A stretch of DNA of 64,000 nt from NCBI GenBank assembly GCA_022539475.1, contig VCMS01000309.1, positions 17,478 to 81,477 of the forward strand. Reading direction: 5' to 3'. The notes below the pieces were generated by a model. It ran no database searches, had not been told where the DNA came from, and worked only from the letters and a program-made list of their open reading frames with translations. The DNA comes from Gracilaria domingensis. Taxonomy: Eukaryota; Rhodophyta; Florideophyceae; Gracilariales; Gracilariaceae. Position 1 is the first letter of the stretch, and every line of letters begins with the position of its first letter. The position numbers and the translations under genes were made by a program. Positions 1 through 9,895 of the stretch are shown here, piece after piece.

Positions 1-704
1 GCATGAGCTGGTTACGTCGTGCCAAAATGGCAGATCCTGCAAACTGAAATGTCTCTGCCATCGCCTTCCACTACTCTTCACCATACTCAGTCCAGATACC
101 CCCATCCACCTGTATCCCTATTCTTGGTACAATCCCTTGCAGGTCGCACCTTATCAAGAACACCCCATAACGCCTGTCCTCCAACCCCCATGGCTCCACC
201 GTATCAAACATAACATGTCTACAGACTCATTCTTCATAAGTGGCTTCTACACTTTATAGAACGTTATTCGGCGCGCAAAACCCAACTCCATTCGCTTTTC
301 ATCTATGGCAATCCGAGTGAAGCTATAAGGAACCCGTTCACGTCATTTAGAAGCCAAAAATGATGACTTCTTTTCATCCTGTATTCAAGCTCCCCGTAAC
401 TCGTACTTTACAACTACTTACAACTCAGGTTCACGAAATCAGTTTCATTATTGTACACGTTGCTACTCTCTCCACTACTTTTCAATAAACATCATCACAC
501 TTTGTGGCTTGTCTCTCATACAAGCCCTTATCATTCATCAGTACAATCACATAGTATACATTTCGCTCAACTTTCACAAAGTGAAGATGTTCCCGTTCTG
601 CGCTTCCCAACCGTTCGTTACTTTAAGTTCACTCTTTACCCCAGCAGTTCTCCGCCCCATCTTCCATTCTCTATCGTCACACAAAAACAATCGAACACCT
701 TGCA
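1..704. other. Non-genic stretch at the left edge
   Basis: Only short open frames with no recognisable motif are seen. I find no repeat structure or RNA gene. Confidence 0.4.
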
Positions 705-1625
705 ATGAACTCGAGTCCGGAACTGCCTCCGTCTCACGCCTCCGATCCCAGGATACCTGACGTCCCTCAGGCCGATCTCCCACCCGAAAGACTCGGGCTT
801 ATTGTTGGAAGGGGTATAGGTACCATCTGTCAAACCGAAGAAGATACGGTCTTTCCCACACGAATCTGCAGCATGGGCTGCTCCTCTCATCTTCTGATGT
901 ACGATACAGTTGCGGAAGAACGAACCCCTGGAGACCGTAATCTCAGGCTTGCCTTATTCGCTCAGAGAGAATCTCGTTTTCTTCAGAAATGGAGACATCA
1001 TACCATGTGCTCTTTGAAGCTCGGTTGACAAATGTTCAAAAGTTTGTCCTATACGTGTTGGTTTTCCCCTCAAGAAAGCAGAACTCCCGCAGGATGGTGT
1101 CACTCCTCAAAGTCCGATGGTCCTCAGTCGCCAACAGGAAAAGTGGGCCTCAACGTTGCAGACAGGTTTAAGTCTATGAGGTCTCACTGCGGGGATGTCG
1201 ACGAAGACACATTTCTCGTAAGCTATATGAAGAAGCTCGTGTGTATGCATCGTTCACATCGTCGGGCTCAGGAAGTTTCATTCCTTATGACGTAGTCGCT
1301 ACGGAGTGCAAGTACGTGTGCTCACAATAATGAAAGAGCTGTTTGAAGAAGTTTTTCGCTTAGACAGCTACTACTTTCAACCTGTAAAGACCGTTGGGCG
1401 ATCGATTTCTTGCATATGGGAAAACTCTCGTTGGGCTTTCTACTTCTTCTCCGACTTTCAGTTAGAAACGCGTACTTCTACGACCTTTCCTGCCAAGAAA
1501 GAAACATCGTAGGCCGTGACCCGGCTCCTTTTCATACGAACTACGTCAACGTTGTTAAGGAAAAGTTATCCCCTCCCCATTCCCCCAGCTTTGAGGTTAG
1601 AACACATGACTTTTCGGTGTTGTAA
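705..1625 (+). pseudogene. Possible decayed or spliced gene, unrecognised
   Basis: An ATG at 705 opens a 107-codon frame ended by TGA at 1026-1028. The same frame resumes at once and stays open to 1295. Two other frames give protein-like stretches that fit between these pieces: frame 989-1171, and a frame containing KLYEEARVYASFTSSGSG around 1220-1325. A further frame runs to 1625. The frame switching suggests either a gene with small introns or a decayed pseudogene. No domain is recognised. Composition (balanced, few repeats) is more protein-like than the flanking AT-rich DNA, but this could be chance. Confidence 0.25.
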
Positions 1626-2222
1626 ACCTTTTAGAGATAGTCAAACATAAGAGTTGCCTTTATCGAAATGACCTGTTCCTATTACATTACTTATATTGTT
1701 CGTCCTTCTGTGGTTCAAATATGCCCCTTGAAATCCTACATCCTTTATCACTAATACCTGGCTAAGTTTTTGCTAGATGGAAAAGGGTCATTCCACATCA
1801 TTAAAGTGCACGATACTACTAACAAAACAAGTACAAAATTGTGATATTTCTGAAAAACTAAGCCTTTGCAATACTTGGGTCACCCGTATAAAGTAAAGTA
1901 AACCTTTTATGGGGCTTCAACCCTTAATGGAGGTTGTTTTACTCTTCTTGATTTCTAAGCTCATGTTGAAGATATTCATAGTTTTCTTTACCCACTTGAA
2001 CCCGTACATATAATTTATGACTAAATCATCCTTTCTTTACTGCAAATCAATGCAACAGCTTCTCGTCGTAGTAACTTTTTAAAACAGTGCTACAATACCC
2101 GTATATGGTCGTTCTTAGACTATTTTTATACTACGAAACACCTTGTGAACATCAATCACATCCTTCTCATTCGTATACCCACACCCATTTGCAAAACGAA
2201 CCCTTTCGAAAGCTTTCAAAAC
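1626..2222. other. AT-rich intergenic stretch upstream of the HAD gene
   Basis: There is no open frame of note. It presumably contains the promoter of the HAD gene starting at 2223, but no element can be assigned with confidence. Confidence 0.4.
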
Positions 2223-3095
2223 ATGTATAACTCAGAAGTTAGAGCCCAAGAAGTAACTCCTCAGCAGCTGGCTAACGAAATATTCGAAAATGGCTACGCC
2301 GTGATTAGTGATATTGACGGTACTCTGAAAAGAGCTGGGGAGAACATTCCGGCCGAAACAGTCAAATGCATGAAGTACATCAACGCACGCGTTGGTTTCG
2401 GAATTGCTACTGGGCGAGATATAGAGGATGCCGAGAGTTTCATGGAGCACCTGGGTGGCTACACTTTTGGCATCTCTGGAAACCAATGCGCACGGGTGAG
2501 ATTATCCAATGGTACCGAAATTGATCAGGACCTTGACAGGGAAGGCTACGAAAGATGTGCAGCCGAACTTGAGAGACTTGTACTCTCCTTAAATGAATCG
2601 CACGGACTTCACGAAGAGCGTCAACAAGCAGTTGTGAGCACTAGAAAAGACAGTGGACTCCCGAACTTCACGTACAATGGACTGTCGAAGTGGAAAACAG
2701 AAGTTAACTCCGGTATTTCAAAAGTGTTGACATACTTTCCGAACCTGGTTGCGTACCCTCAGGATGAAAACTGTGACATAGGGGACATTCGTTTCACGAA
2801 AAACACTGGGGCGCTAGCCTTGGTTGAAAACGACCCCCAGTTCGACACACATTTAATCTTTGCTTTCGGGAATGCTTCCAATGATGGCCCTCTTTATGAA
2901 ATGGCAACCCTGGCAGTTCATGTGAAGGGAGACGACCATCCAGCAGGGGTAACATATCTTGTTGATGGGGTGGAGGACGTGCATGAGACCATCAGAAGGG
3001 TGGCAGAACTGTACGGGTACAGAAAATGCAAGTGTCAAAGGTTTAGAAATGCTCTTGGAATTTGTTTCAAGTGCTACGATGCCTGTAATACTTAG
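2223..3095 (+). CDS. HAD-superfamily (type IIB-like) phosphatase
   Basis: The 290-aa protein has the haloacid-dehalogenase signatures in order. Motif I is DIDGT at residues 30-34, with nucleophile D30 and general acid/base D32. Motif II is ATGRD, with T63. A motif III lysine (K193, FTKNTG) follows, then motif IV, FGNASNDGP at about 215-223. The cap-containing middle and the terminal segment (AVHV...A...YLVDGVEDV) recall trehalose-6-phosphate and sucrose phosphatases of the Cof/SPP type, so a phospho-sugar phosphatase role is inferred; the substrate is unknown. Motif IV has N217 where many members have Asp, but the later N220-D221 pair is kept. The ATG at 2223 is chosen because the frame further upstream opens only with GTG, and it aligns with an internal Met of the paralogue. 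The gene is single-exon and faces its paralogue tail to tail. Confidence 0.8.
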   Translation: MYNSEVRAQEVTPQQLANEIFENGYAVISDIDGTLKRAGENIPAETVKCMKYINARVGFGIATGRDIEDAESFMEHLGGYTFGISGNQCARVRLSNGTEIDQDLDREGYERCAAELERLVLSLNESHGLHEERQQAVVSTRKDSGLPNFTYNGLSKWKTEVNSGISKVLTYFPNLVAYPQDENCDIGDIRFTKNTGALALVENDPQFDTHLIFAFGNASNDGPLYEMATLAVHVKGDDHPAGVTYLVDGVEDVHETIRRVAELYGYRKCKCQRFRNALGICFKCYDACNT

Positions 3096-3115
3096 CTAGG
3101 ATATGAGATCTTAGT

Positions 3116-3121
3116 AATAAA
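3116..3121 (+). terminator. Polyadenylation signal AATAAA of the HAD gene
   Basis: A canonical AATAAA hexamer lies about 20 bases after the TAG stop at 3093-3095, inside the 59-bp gap between two convergent genes. The convergent gene has only a near-match (CATAAA) on the other strand. Confidence 0.5.
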
Positions 3122-3154
3122 AGTGTCGTATATATCTCAATACCCTTTTATGAT

Positions 3155-4063
3155 TCATGATTCATGGTGGTTTTTATCGTGCTGCTTTTCCTCGTAGCCG
3201 TACAACAGAGCCACCAGCATAATTGTCGAATGTACATCCTCCACGCTTTCGAACAGGTTGTGTACTCCACCCGGGATACAATCTTCTTTGACGTGAACGC
3301 CGTACACGCCTACCTCATGCAACGGCCCGTCGCTCAAAGCACTTCCGAACGTCACGACGTCATCCGTATCAATAAATCTCGGTTCATTATCCACAAGATT
3401 TGCTCCTCCGCTTCCTTTTGTGTATCGCTTGTCCACAATTTCGCAACTTTTATCGCCGGGATAGATAACAAACGCATCCATCTTCTGCAACAGGTCCCCA
3501 ATAGCAGAATCCACTTCTTCTCTGCACTGCCACAGTTTCTTGTACACGAAATTGGGAAGGCCACTATCACTTCTGGTCTCCACGAACCCCTTCTCATCAT
3601 CATTCACAATACCTTGCCTCCTATTCAAATCCCTTGCCAGGAACAGTAGTCCGTCAACAGTGTGGTCAAGGGTGTGATCATTGAATGCACCCTTAATTTC
3701 CCTCTCGTCAGAGAAACGCAGGAAAGCTCCATGATTCGCCGAGACACCAAACTTATAGTCTCCGAGTCCTTCCATTTTCCCCTCCACGTCGCCCACATCA
3801 CCCCCTGTGACAAGTCCGAAACCAACACGTTCGTCAATGAACTTCATACACTTCACAACTTCTTCTGGAATTGACTCTCCTTCTCTTCTCAACGTTCCAT
3901 CAACGGAACTTAATATACCGTAACCATTGGCATATATGAACTTAGACAAGGTATTGGGTGAAATTTCGGCCAAGTCTCTCTGTTCCTCTGCCATTTTTCC
4001 TGATACAGTTACCATACTGCCACAAGTACCGCATAGACAGCTGTATAGACTTCTCAGTTTCAT
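3155..4063 (-). CDS. HAD-like paralogue lacking the catalytic nucleophile (probable pseudoenzyme)
   Basis: The 302-aa protein aligns along its length with the HAD gene at 2223-3095; shared blocks include KCMKFIDERVGFG, DSGLPNF and SVEDVH. In motif I the paralogue's D-I-D-G-T is S53-V54-D55-G-T here, so the nucleophilic aspartate is Ser. Motif II TGRD has become TGGD (86-89), and motif IV has changed to FGSALSDGP. By HAD chemistry the first Asp forms the phospho-enzyme, so catalysis should be lost or greatly weakened; the frame is nevertheless intact. The start may be the first ATG (4063) or Met24 (3994), which aligns with the paralogue's start. A tandem inverted duplication followed by divergence is inferred. 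Confidence 0.75.
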   Translation of the reverse strand: MKLRSLYSCLCGTCGSMVTVSGKMAEEQRDLAEISPNTLSKFIYANGYGILSSVDGTLRREGESIPEEVVKCMKFIDERVGFGLVTGGDVGDVEGKMEGLGDYKFGVSANHGAFLRFSDEREIKGAFNDHTLDHTVDGLLFLARDLNRRQGIVNDDEKGFVETRSDSGLPNFVYKKLWQCREEVDSAIGDLLQKMDAFVIYPGDKSCEIVDKRYTKGSGGANLVDNEPRFIDTDDVVTFGSALSDGPLHEVGVYGVHVKEDCIPGGVHNLFESVEDVHSTIMLVALLYGYEEKQHDKNHHES

Positions 4064-4103
4064 ACTTTTCTTAAAAGCAACCTTAAGTGCAGTTTCAGAA
4101 ATG

Positions 4104-5603
4104 TTAGGACGCTACATGTTCAATTGCGAATTGCACAGTCCCAATCAGTTGGCTCTCCTTCAACACTTCTGTCACTTCTGCAGGATCCACGTCTGCCGGC
4201 GTCACCCCCTCAACATCTTCAATTAGAATGGCGACCACACTAACTATAGAGTGTATCTTGTCTGCAAACATCATCCTTCGCATGGTACTCGTCGACTCAT
4301 TGAGGTACGAAGCAACACATAACAATTCCTTCATCCCAATGGGCCTCCCATCTCTTCGTATCAGCAGATTGCAACGCCAAAACCTGGCTAATCGCTTCCA
4401 CTTCTGTGCACCAGTCGCTGCCAAATATTGTATAGCTTTCAGACGATGCAAACCATCTACAATGAAGCACTTCTTCCTTAGGCGTCCCTTGTCAGCATCC
4501 CTCTCTCCCGTAGTAGCATCTTGTAAGGCCACCACTGGAGAACCCATCGACTGCAATATCCCCCGCTCCTCCATACTCTTCACAAGGGCTTCAACGTGGC
4601 GTTTACTTACTCCACGGAGTAAATTGGGCGGAGTGTCCACCAGAGTGATGTTAACAGTAACAACAACCATCCGGTAGTGATTGAGGTTCACCTTTGGTAC
4701 CTTCTGACGAATTCGTCTGTACGTCTTGCTCCGAGTAGGTGTCCCTTGTGTTCCAGACCGCTCGCCAGAAACACTTGAACGTGCCATTCTTGCGGACAGA
4801 AACAAAACGTCATCGTCCTGCTGCTCCGCAGTTTCTGGTGCAGTTTGGGGTACAGATGGACCAGCTCCTTGTGTGGATTGCGCATCCGCGTCTGGAAGGG
4901 GACCTTTCATGATCTCATCTTCCTCCTCTTGCACAGCCGTCCCCTGCTGAACCGTCTGTTTCGACGCAGAAGATCCCCTTGTGTCGACGGTCTGATTCAT
5001 TGCAGCAGATGCCCTTTTCGACGCAGTGGGCTCCGTAGCGGAGATAGACTTTGTTTGACCTGTCCGCTTCGTAGCTGGGGATGATATTGTCTCCTTAGTC
5101 CGCTTCGCAACAGACGATGGACCGGCCCGCGGAGGTGCTACTGATGCGCTACCTCTCGGTGTTGATGAACTTCGAATTGGCTCCGTGCGGCTTGTCGGCG
5201 TCATCGCTTCACTCATAGCGCTCACCGTTCGTCGCTTGGAGGCCGGAATGCTGGCTGCCACTGGTTCCATCATTTTCTCATCCCAAGGAGCGGCCGTCCG
5301 GAGATCCTGGATATATTGTGGAAGATCCAGGCCCTCCGCCCGGTAAGGGTAGAACGTCTGACCGCTTCGACTGATGAGAATATTATGAACCACCACAAGA
5401 CCTGGGTCCAATTGCTTCCCGTGCAACTCGCGGCGTAGAACACTTCCAATTCCATGCAACAACGCTTCCCCGACTATCACCTTTCCTTCATTCTCAATAT
5501 CCATCTGCAGCGAAACCCGCATTCCACCTTGCAATAATCGAGTGCTCCGCTGAGTGCGAGGAGTAACGCTTTGCGTACGCTTTCGAACACGAGTTGGCTT
5601 CAT
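4104..5603 (-). CDS. ParB/sulfiredoxin-fold (ParB-like) domain protein
   Basis: The 499-aa protein opens with a basic N-terminus and a roughly 100-residue ordered segment. A long low-complexity linker rich in Ser, Thr, Ala and Lys follows (about 115-300), with an acidic patch near 226-231. The C-terminal third resembles the ParB N-terminal nuclease-like domain: VNITLVD then LLRGVSKRHVEALVKSMEERG (about 318-348) matches the start of such domains, and IVDGLHRLKA (381-390) matches the ParB box with its conserved Gly and Arg. In bacteria this fold binds CTP (ParB), cuts DNA or acts as sulfiredoxin. Here the role is unknown. The protein starts at a clear ATG (5603). Its stop lies only 40 bp upstream of the HAD paralogue's start on the same strand. 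It could be a domesticated mobile-element protein. Confidence 0.65.
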   Translation of the reverse strand: MKPTRVRKRTQSVTPRTQRSTRLLQGGMRVSLQMDIENEGKVIVGEALLHGIGSVLRRELHGKQLDPGLVVVHNILISRSGQTFYPYRAEGLDLPQYIQDLRTAAPWDEKMMEPVAASIPASKRRTVSAMSEAMTPTSRTEPIRSSSTPRGSASVAPPRAGPSSVAKRTKETISSPATKRTGQTKSISATEPTASKRASAAMNQTVDTRGSSASKQTVQQGTAVQEEEDEIMKGPLPDADAQSTQGAGPSVPQTAPETAEQQDDDVLFLSARMARSSVSGERSGTQGTPTRSKTYRRIRQKVPKVNLNHYRMVVVTVNITLVDTPPNLLRGVSKRHVEALVKSMEERGILQSMGSPVVALQDATTGERDADKGRLRKKCFIVDGLHRLKAIQYLAATGAQKWKRLARFWRCNLLIRRDGRPIGMKELLCVASYLNESTSTMRRMMFADKIHSIVSVVAILIEDVEGVTPADVDPAEVTEVLKESQLIGTVQFAIEHVAS

Positions 5604-6012
5604 GTTGAACAGCTATTGCAGTGAAAGGTGTATATCAACAATACGCTCGCTCTGGACGATACCAGAACGGATGCGAGCCTTTTAAATGGCGACTTACGCT
5701 GGGCACCCCCGCTTTCGGCAGCTCCTCCCAGCGCACTGCCAGTCTCGTCCGTGTCCTGTCCGTGGCCGCTCGCACGCTGATTGTACGCTTTAGAGTCGTG
5801 GAGTTCACGCAATGATGACTCACGTGAGCAATGGTCGCGCTGTCTAATCGTGATCTTCAAATGCTTTGCATAGTAGTCAAGAGTACACTCATTCACTTCC
5901 ATGTAGAGCCTACTCCCGCAAATACACGTGGACAGCGGCGCCAACGTACCGGCGGCCGGGTGTACCGAAATCACTGCGGGGCGGCGTGTTTTGGGAGATC
6001 CCGGGAAGGCGC
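5604..6012. other. Intergenic, upstream of the ParB-like gene
   Basis: A 124-codon minus-strand frame (5600-5974) touches the ParB-like start, but it shows no domain and is likely leader or promoter DNA. Confidence 0.35.
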
Positions 6013-6560
6013 CGGAATGTGGCCAGAACGTGCCCGCGGGCGGGAGGGGTCGGTCGTGTTAGGGTACCTACCCTAACACGACCGGACCCCCCGCCCGCGG
6101 GCATAAATCGCACATTTTCAAAAATCGTCCAAACGTGCGGGGGGGGGGGGGGGTACCCCACGCCGACCCCCCCGCCCGGGCATAAAATCACACATTTTTC
6201 AAAAAATCGTCCAAAACGTGCCCGCGGGCGGGGGGGTCCGGTCGTGTTAGGGTAGGTACCCTAACACGACCGACCCCCCCCCCCGCCCGCGGGCATAAAA
6301 TCGCACATTTTAAAATCGCAAATTTTTCAAAAAAACGTCCAGAACGTGCCCGCGGGCGGAGGGGGTCGGTCGTGTTAGGGTAGCTACCCTAACACGACCG
6401 ACCCCCCCGCCCGCGGGCATAAAATCGCACCTTTTTCAAAAAATCGTCCAAAACGTGCCCGCGGGCGGGGGGGTCCGGTCGTGTTAGGGTAGCTACCCTA
6501 ACACGACCGACCCCCCCCCCCCCTCCGCCCGCGGGCACGTTCTGGCCACATTCTGGCACC
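6013..6560. repeat. Array of five long GC-rich palindromes bracketed by inverted copies of one flank
   Basis: Near-perfect palindromes of about 73-82 bp lie at 6031-6103, 6219-6295, 6347-6419 and 6456-6537. A degenerate one with its centre deleted lies at about 6136-6183. Each runs from TGCCCGCGGGCGG through a G tract and CGTGTTAGGGTA to a symmetric centre. They are separated by AT-rich spacers of the type ATAAAATCGCACATTTT. The array is bracketed by GGAATGTGGCCAGAACG on the left (6014-6030) and its reverse complement on the right (about 6538-6554). This fits tandem head-to-head terminal repeats of a transposon. The downstream transposase frame reads through the right part. Confidence 0.85.
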
Positions 6561-9532
6561 CTCCGGAGACCTTCGAAAGCACTCCTCCCGGCTCTTCCGG
6601 CAGTGATTTCGCTGCACACGCCGTGCACATATATCAAACTAGAGAAAACTAGCGCTTCACACCCACTTGATCCGCGACTTTTGGCACAATACGCGACCTT
6701 TGCAATAGCTCCGAATCGCGACGTGGCCGACATCAGAGCGACTACCTGGGCAACCCAAGTCTCTGAATCTTCTCCGCTTACCAATACAGTGGAAAACCTT
6801 GGCTTTCTACTGGGACCGAATGCTGGAGAAGCGAAGACATGTTGGATGATGGGGTATTTGGGTCGTCCCAGCTTAAGTGCCTTAGAAGACGAATCGAAGT
6901 GTTCAAGAGTCGGAACGAAACCGCCTCTCACGAGGGCCGAATTCACCAGAGTTATCCTTGTCTTTTCTGGGAAGTATGTAATAGAGTGCTCATCCAGTGT
7001 TTCTTTCACGAGACTGAGGAAAGAAGGAAGGGCCTGTTCACCAATTTGATCAAGAATCGACCTTGTGTCCCTACTTGAGAACATCTCTCTAACAGCAGTC
7101 CATGTTTTTGAACTGGACATACTTGAAACACAATGTTGAAGAGCTCGTAAAGTGAAAGAACGCCCTCTCATTGCAAACTGAGGAAGCTGTGTGGAAGTTC
7201 CTGGTAAACCTGGATTACGCTGGTAAGGGGTATTGCCATTCCATTGCTTTCTAACATGTCCGTGCTCAATGGAGCGAATAGTCTCCTCCACAGCCGTTGC
7301 TGTTCTTCTGGACGTCTTTTTGTAGTGTCTTTTAAATAGCAGGTGTGCATGTTCGTATATGCCTGCGTCGTAGTACTTGATACTTCCCAGACGGCGAATA
7401 TCGTCCACGAGATGATCGAGAAGATGAAACTTCAGAGTTCCCAGTCTGGAGGGATGAAAATCCGCCAGAGTCTTTGTTGCGGAACGCTTGAAGGCTTCAA
7501 TCTCCGAACTAAGACACAGGAGAGAGCTTTCAGTCCAATACGGGTCACGATTGTATCTGAATAAGGTCGAGAGCAAGTCCGAGTACTGAGAGAAAACGGT
7601 TGTGATTGGGGCAACGTCCTGTCCTCCACAGCATATGTCAAAGAATGCTCCTATGGAGGGAAAGACCATTCCAAGTGCTTTGTAGTTTTTGGCCTCCAGC
7701 ATTCCACGGAGACCGTCTTTCGTGAAGATACCATTCAAAGATTTGCCTTTCTCCTGCGTGGAGAAATCGATATGTAAACCTTTGGCAGGAGAATCGCGTT
7801 CTATGGCAGCTAGAATTGCGTTTGCATGGTTGAGGAGTTGGGTGCGTATCGTTCGAAATGAACGCGATGCAGATGTTCCTAATGTGGTGCACAGGGTGTC
7901 TGACTGCAGTCTCTCGATTGTGGCCGTTTTTATCAACTTTGAGATGCCGAGATGCAAGTTGTGTAATGGTTCGAATGAGAACAGACTGTATGGAGACAAT
8001 CCCGGGATCATTCCAAGGCTTACGGAAGTTTCGAGGAACGAAGGAATGAGAGATATGGAATTTGAACGCATCAGAGTATCCGCTTGAGATCTCCTCTCCC
8101 TCGCACGACGTGGACGTCTTTCCGCCTCGTCTTTTTGTGCATGTTGCAAGATAGCTGTGTATGTCTTTCGGATGCGTTTCGTGTGCTTTTGAGAACGTCC
8201 GTTGAATGAGGTGGGAATAGGACTGCATAAAGATGAGCGAGGGGCTTTGCATCTATGACACGGGATTTCCGTTTTGGTCCCATGAAGAATGGACAGAATG
8301 TCCTTAGCCTCAGGAATATCCGCACAATAACTTGCAAGCAGAGGATGGCACACTCGACTTAGTTTGTCTTCGCCGATGAACTGAAAACCTTTCGGCGTGA
8401 GATCTAGAATGGGCTCCAGGACTTGACGAAGAGATTCTTGAAGGATTTGCATCCTGGACTCGCGTAGAGACTTGCTAGAAACAAATGGCATTGCGTCTGC
8501 TTCAGATGCGGAAACCTCGATCAGTGTGGTTGGGAAGTATGCCACTACTGTGAGGTCATCACGGATACACTTACGGCGAAGCTGGTCGGAGAAGTTGAGA
8601 AATATGAGGTGAAGAGGATAGGCGGTAACCGATGTTTGCTTTAGAGTTGTTGAAGACTTATCGGTGTATACCTGCAGAAGACCTACGAAAGATTCACTGT
8701 AACTTATTTCTTGGGAGTACCACACTATTCTACTATCCAAAGAGCCCATGACCATTTCCTTAAGTTTTGAGGTGGCGGCTCTTGCGAGAGAGCCGGACAT
8801 GGGGTGAGATATTTTCGTGGAGTGGGTCTGAGGTATAGGGTGGAAGAATGAGTTTTCGTTGTTAGCCAACTGGAGCTGTTTCACAAGTGTCTGAACGGGG
8901 TCTCTCGTGTAGAGGGTGGCGCTGAACTTACATCCTTCTGGCGAGACAGTTCTGCGATTGAAACCGTCCTTTGAGGCGTATCGTTCGAAAATGGCCTTCT
9001 TCAGTTCTGTACAGCGCTTGGAACTTGTTATGGTCTCGTTGAATCGCTTTTGCGAGAATCGCGGGTCCTGAAGTAGCCCAATTAGCTCGTCAGCCTCACG
9101 ATGACCAAGGTTGGAAGCTACTGAAGCCAGACAAACCGTGAGATAATCCATATGCAAATCACCGAGGGCCTCCTCAGAAGGCACTGGGCGGGAACTGCTT
9201 CCGTGTTCTCGCTCTAATGACGCGGGAGCCGGGGAAGGAGAAACACAATGCGAAGTGTCCGGAATGGGAGGGGCGCACGGAGTGGGGTCGACGATGTCCT
9301 CGGACACTGGAGGCTCGGGAAGGCGACAAGGGGCAGTGACCGTTTCGGAAGATGCGGGCGCGGGTGCGGAAAGCTTGAGACGCTTGCTTCTCCGAATGGG
9401 CCGGCTATTGTCGTCTTCCAGCGCTGCTTTCAGACAAAACGGGCAATGGTTGACATGCTGTTGAAGGGATAAGACTCCTCGGCGAGTAACGAAGGGGCAC
9501 CCACGCTTCTTATGTGTACAGTAGTAGACCAT
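6389..9532 (-). CDS. Plavaka-like (CACTA-related) transposase
   Basis: The frame is intact for about 1047 codons. The N-terminus has a zinc-finger-like C5-x6-C12-x13-H26-x3-C30 segment, followed by a basic stretch and a Pro/Ser-rich linker. The core resembles Plavaka transposases of fungi and algae: VYTDKSS starting the catalytic region, a CHRC knuckle (LHGTKTEIPCHRCKAP), FEPLHNLHLGISK (where relatives have D.LHQ..KG), and a terminal DFHPSRLGTLKFHLLDH then YDAGIYEHAHLLFKRHYK. Such proteins move DNA by a DDE mechanism. The ATG at 9532 is preferred because the frame upstream opens only with TTG. The last ~70 codons are read through the palindrome array, so the C-terminus is Gly/Arg-rich and probably not native. 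Activity cannot be judged. Confidence 0.7.
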   Translation of the reverse strand: MVYYCTHKKRGCPFVTRRGVLSLQQHVNHCPFCLKAALEDDNSRPIRRSKRLKLSAPAPASSETVTAPCRLPEPPVSEDIVDPTPCAPPIPDTSHCVSPSPAPASLEREHGSSSRPVPSEEALGDLHMDYLTVCLASVASNLGHREADELIGLLQDPRFSQKRFNETITSSKRCTELKKAIFERYASKDGFNRRTVSPEGCKFSATLYTRDPVQTLVKQLQLANNENSFFHPIPQTHSTKISHPMSGSLARAATSKLKEMVMGSLDSRIVWYSQEISYSESFVGLLQVYTDKSSTTLKQTSVTAYPLHLIFLNFSDQLRRKCIRDDLTVVAYFPTTLIEVSASEADAMPFVSSKSLRESRMQILQESLRQVLEPILDLTPKGFQFIGEDKLSRVCHPLLASYCADIPEAKDILSILHGTKTEIPCHRCKAPRSSLCSPIPTSFNGRSQKHTKRIRKTYTAILQHAQKDEAERRPRRARERRSQADTLMRSNSISLIPSFLETSVSLGMIPGLSPYSLFSFEPLHNLHLGISKLIKTATIERLQSDTLCTTLGTSASRSFRTIRTQLLNHANAILAAIERDSPAKGLHIDFSTQEKGKSLNGIFTKDGLRGMLEAKNYKALGMVFPSIGAFFDICCGGQDVAPITTVFSQYSDLLSTLFRYNRDPYWTESSLLCLSSEIEAFKRSATKTLADFHPSRLGTLKFHLLDHLVDDIRRLGSIKYYDAGIYEHAHLLFKRHYKKTSRRTATAVEETIRSIEHGHVRKQWNGNTPYQRNPGLPGTSTQLPQFAMRGRSFTLRALQHCVSSMSSSKTWTAVREMFSSRDTRSILDQIGEQALPSFLSLVKETLDEHSITYFPEKTRITLVNSALVRGGFVPTLEHFDSSSKALKLGRPKYPIIQHVFASPAFGPSRKPRFSTVLVSGEDSETWVAQVVALMSATSRFGAIAKVAYCAKSRGSSGCEALVFSSLIYVHGVCSEITAGRAGRSAFEGLRRVPECGQNVPAGGGGGGVGRVRVATLTRPDPPARGHVLDDFLKKVRFYARGRGGRSC

Positions 9533-9895
9533 GGGAAGAAGAACTGAACGAGAAACGACGACAAAGACTGCAAGGGAAGGGCGTCCGAAGGGTGAAGGAG
9601 GTCGAGCGACAGTCAATATCGACGTCTTGCTCAGAACGGAGAATATATTTTGAGTTTAAATCACGTGCTTTCGTTCAAAAAGGAACGTAGGTACACGTCG
9701 ACCTCAACACAAGGGTGTACTTCTCGTATTATCTACCACTGGTTATAAACCTGTGGTTTCCCAACGTTGTACGCTGTACACTTGTCCAATCTCGCACAGA
9801 AAAATAAATCTCTTCCCTTCGCCGCCGCCGCCGCGCCTCCGACGTCCGAACTTCCGTTACCGTCGTGAGCCATGCCATCGATATCATCGCGTTAT
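9533..9895. other. Leader region of the transposase gene
   Basis: No gene is seen. It holds a CCGCCGCCGCCGCG tract near 9821-9834 and leads into a chain of inverted repeats. Confidence 0.35.

Noticed and set aside
3164-3649. 161-codon plus-strand frame
   Set aside because: It lies wholly antisense to the HAD paralogue, which has clear family motifs; this frame shows none.
6060-6070. TTAGGG inside each palindrome of the 6-kb array, suggesting internal telomeric repeats
   Set aside because: Only one TTAGGG per arm occurs, never in tandem; it is part of the palindrome sequence and not a telomere tract.
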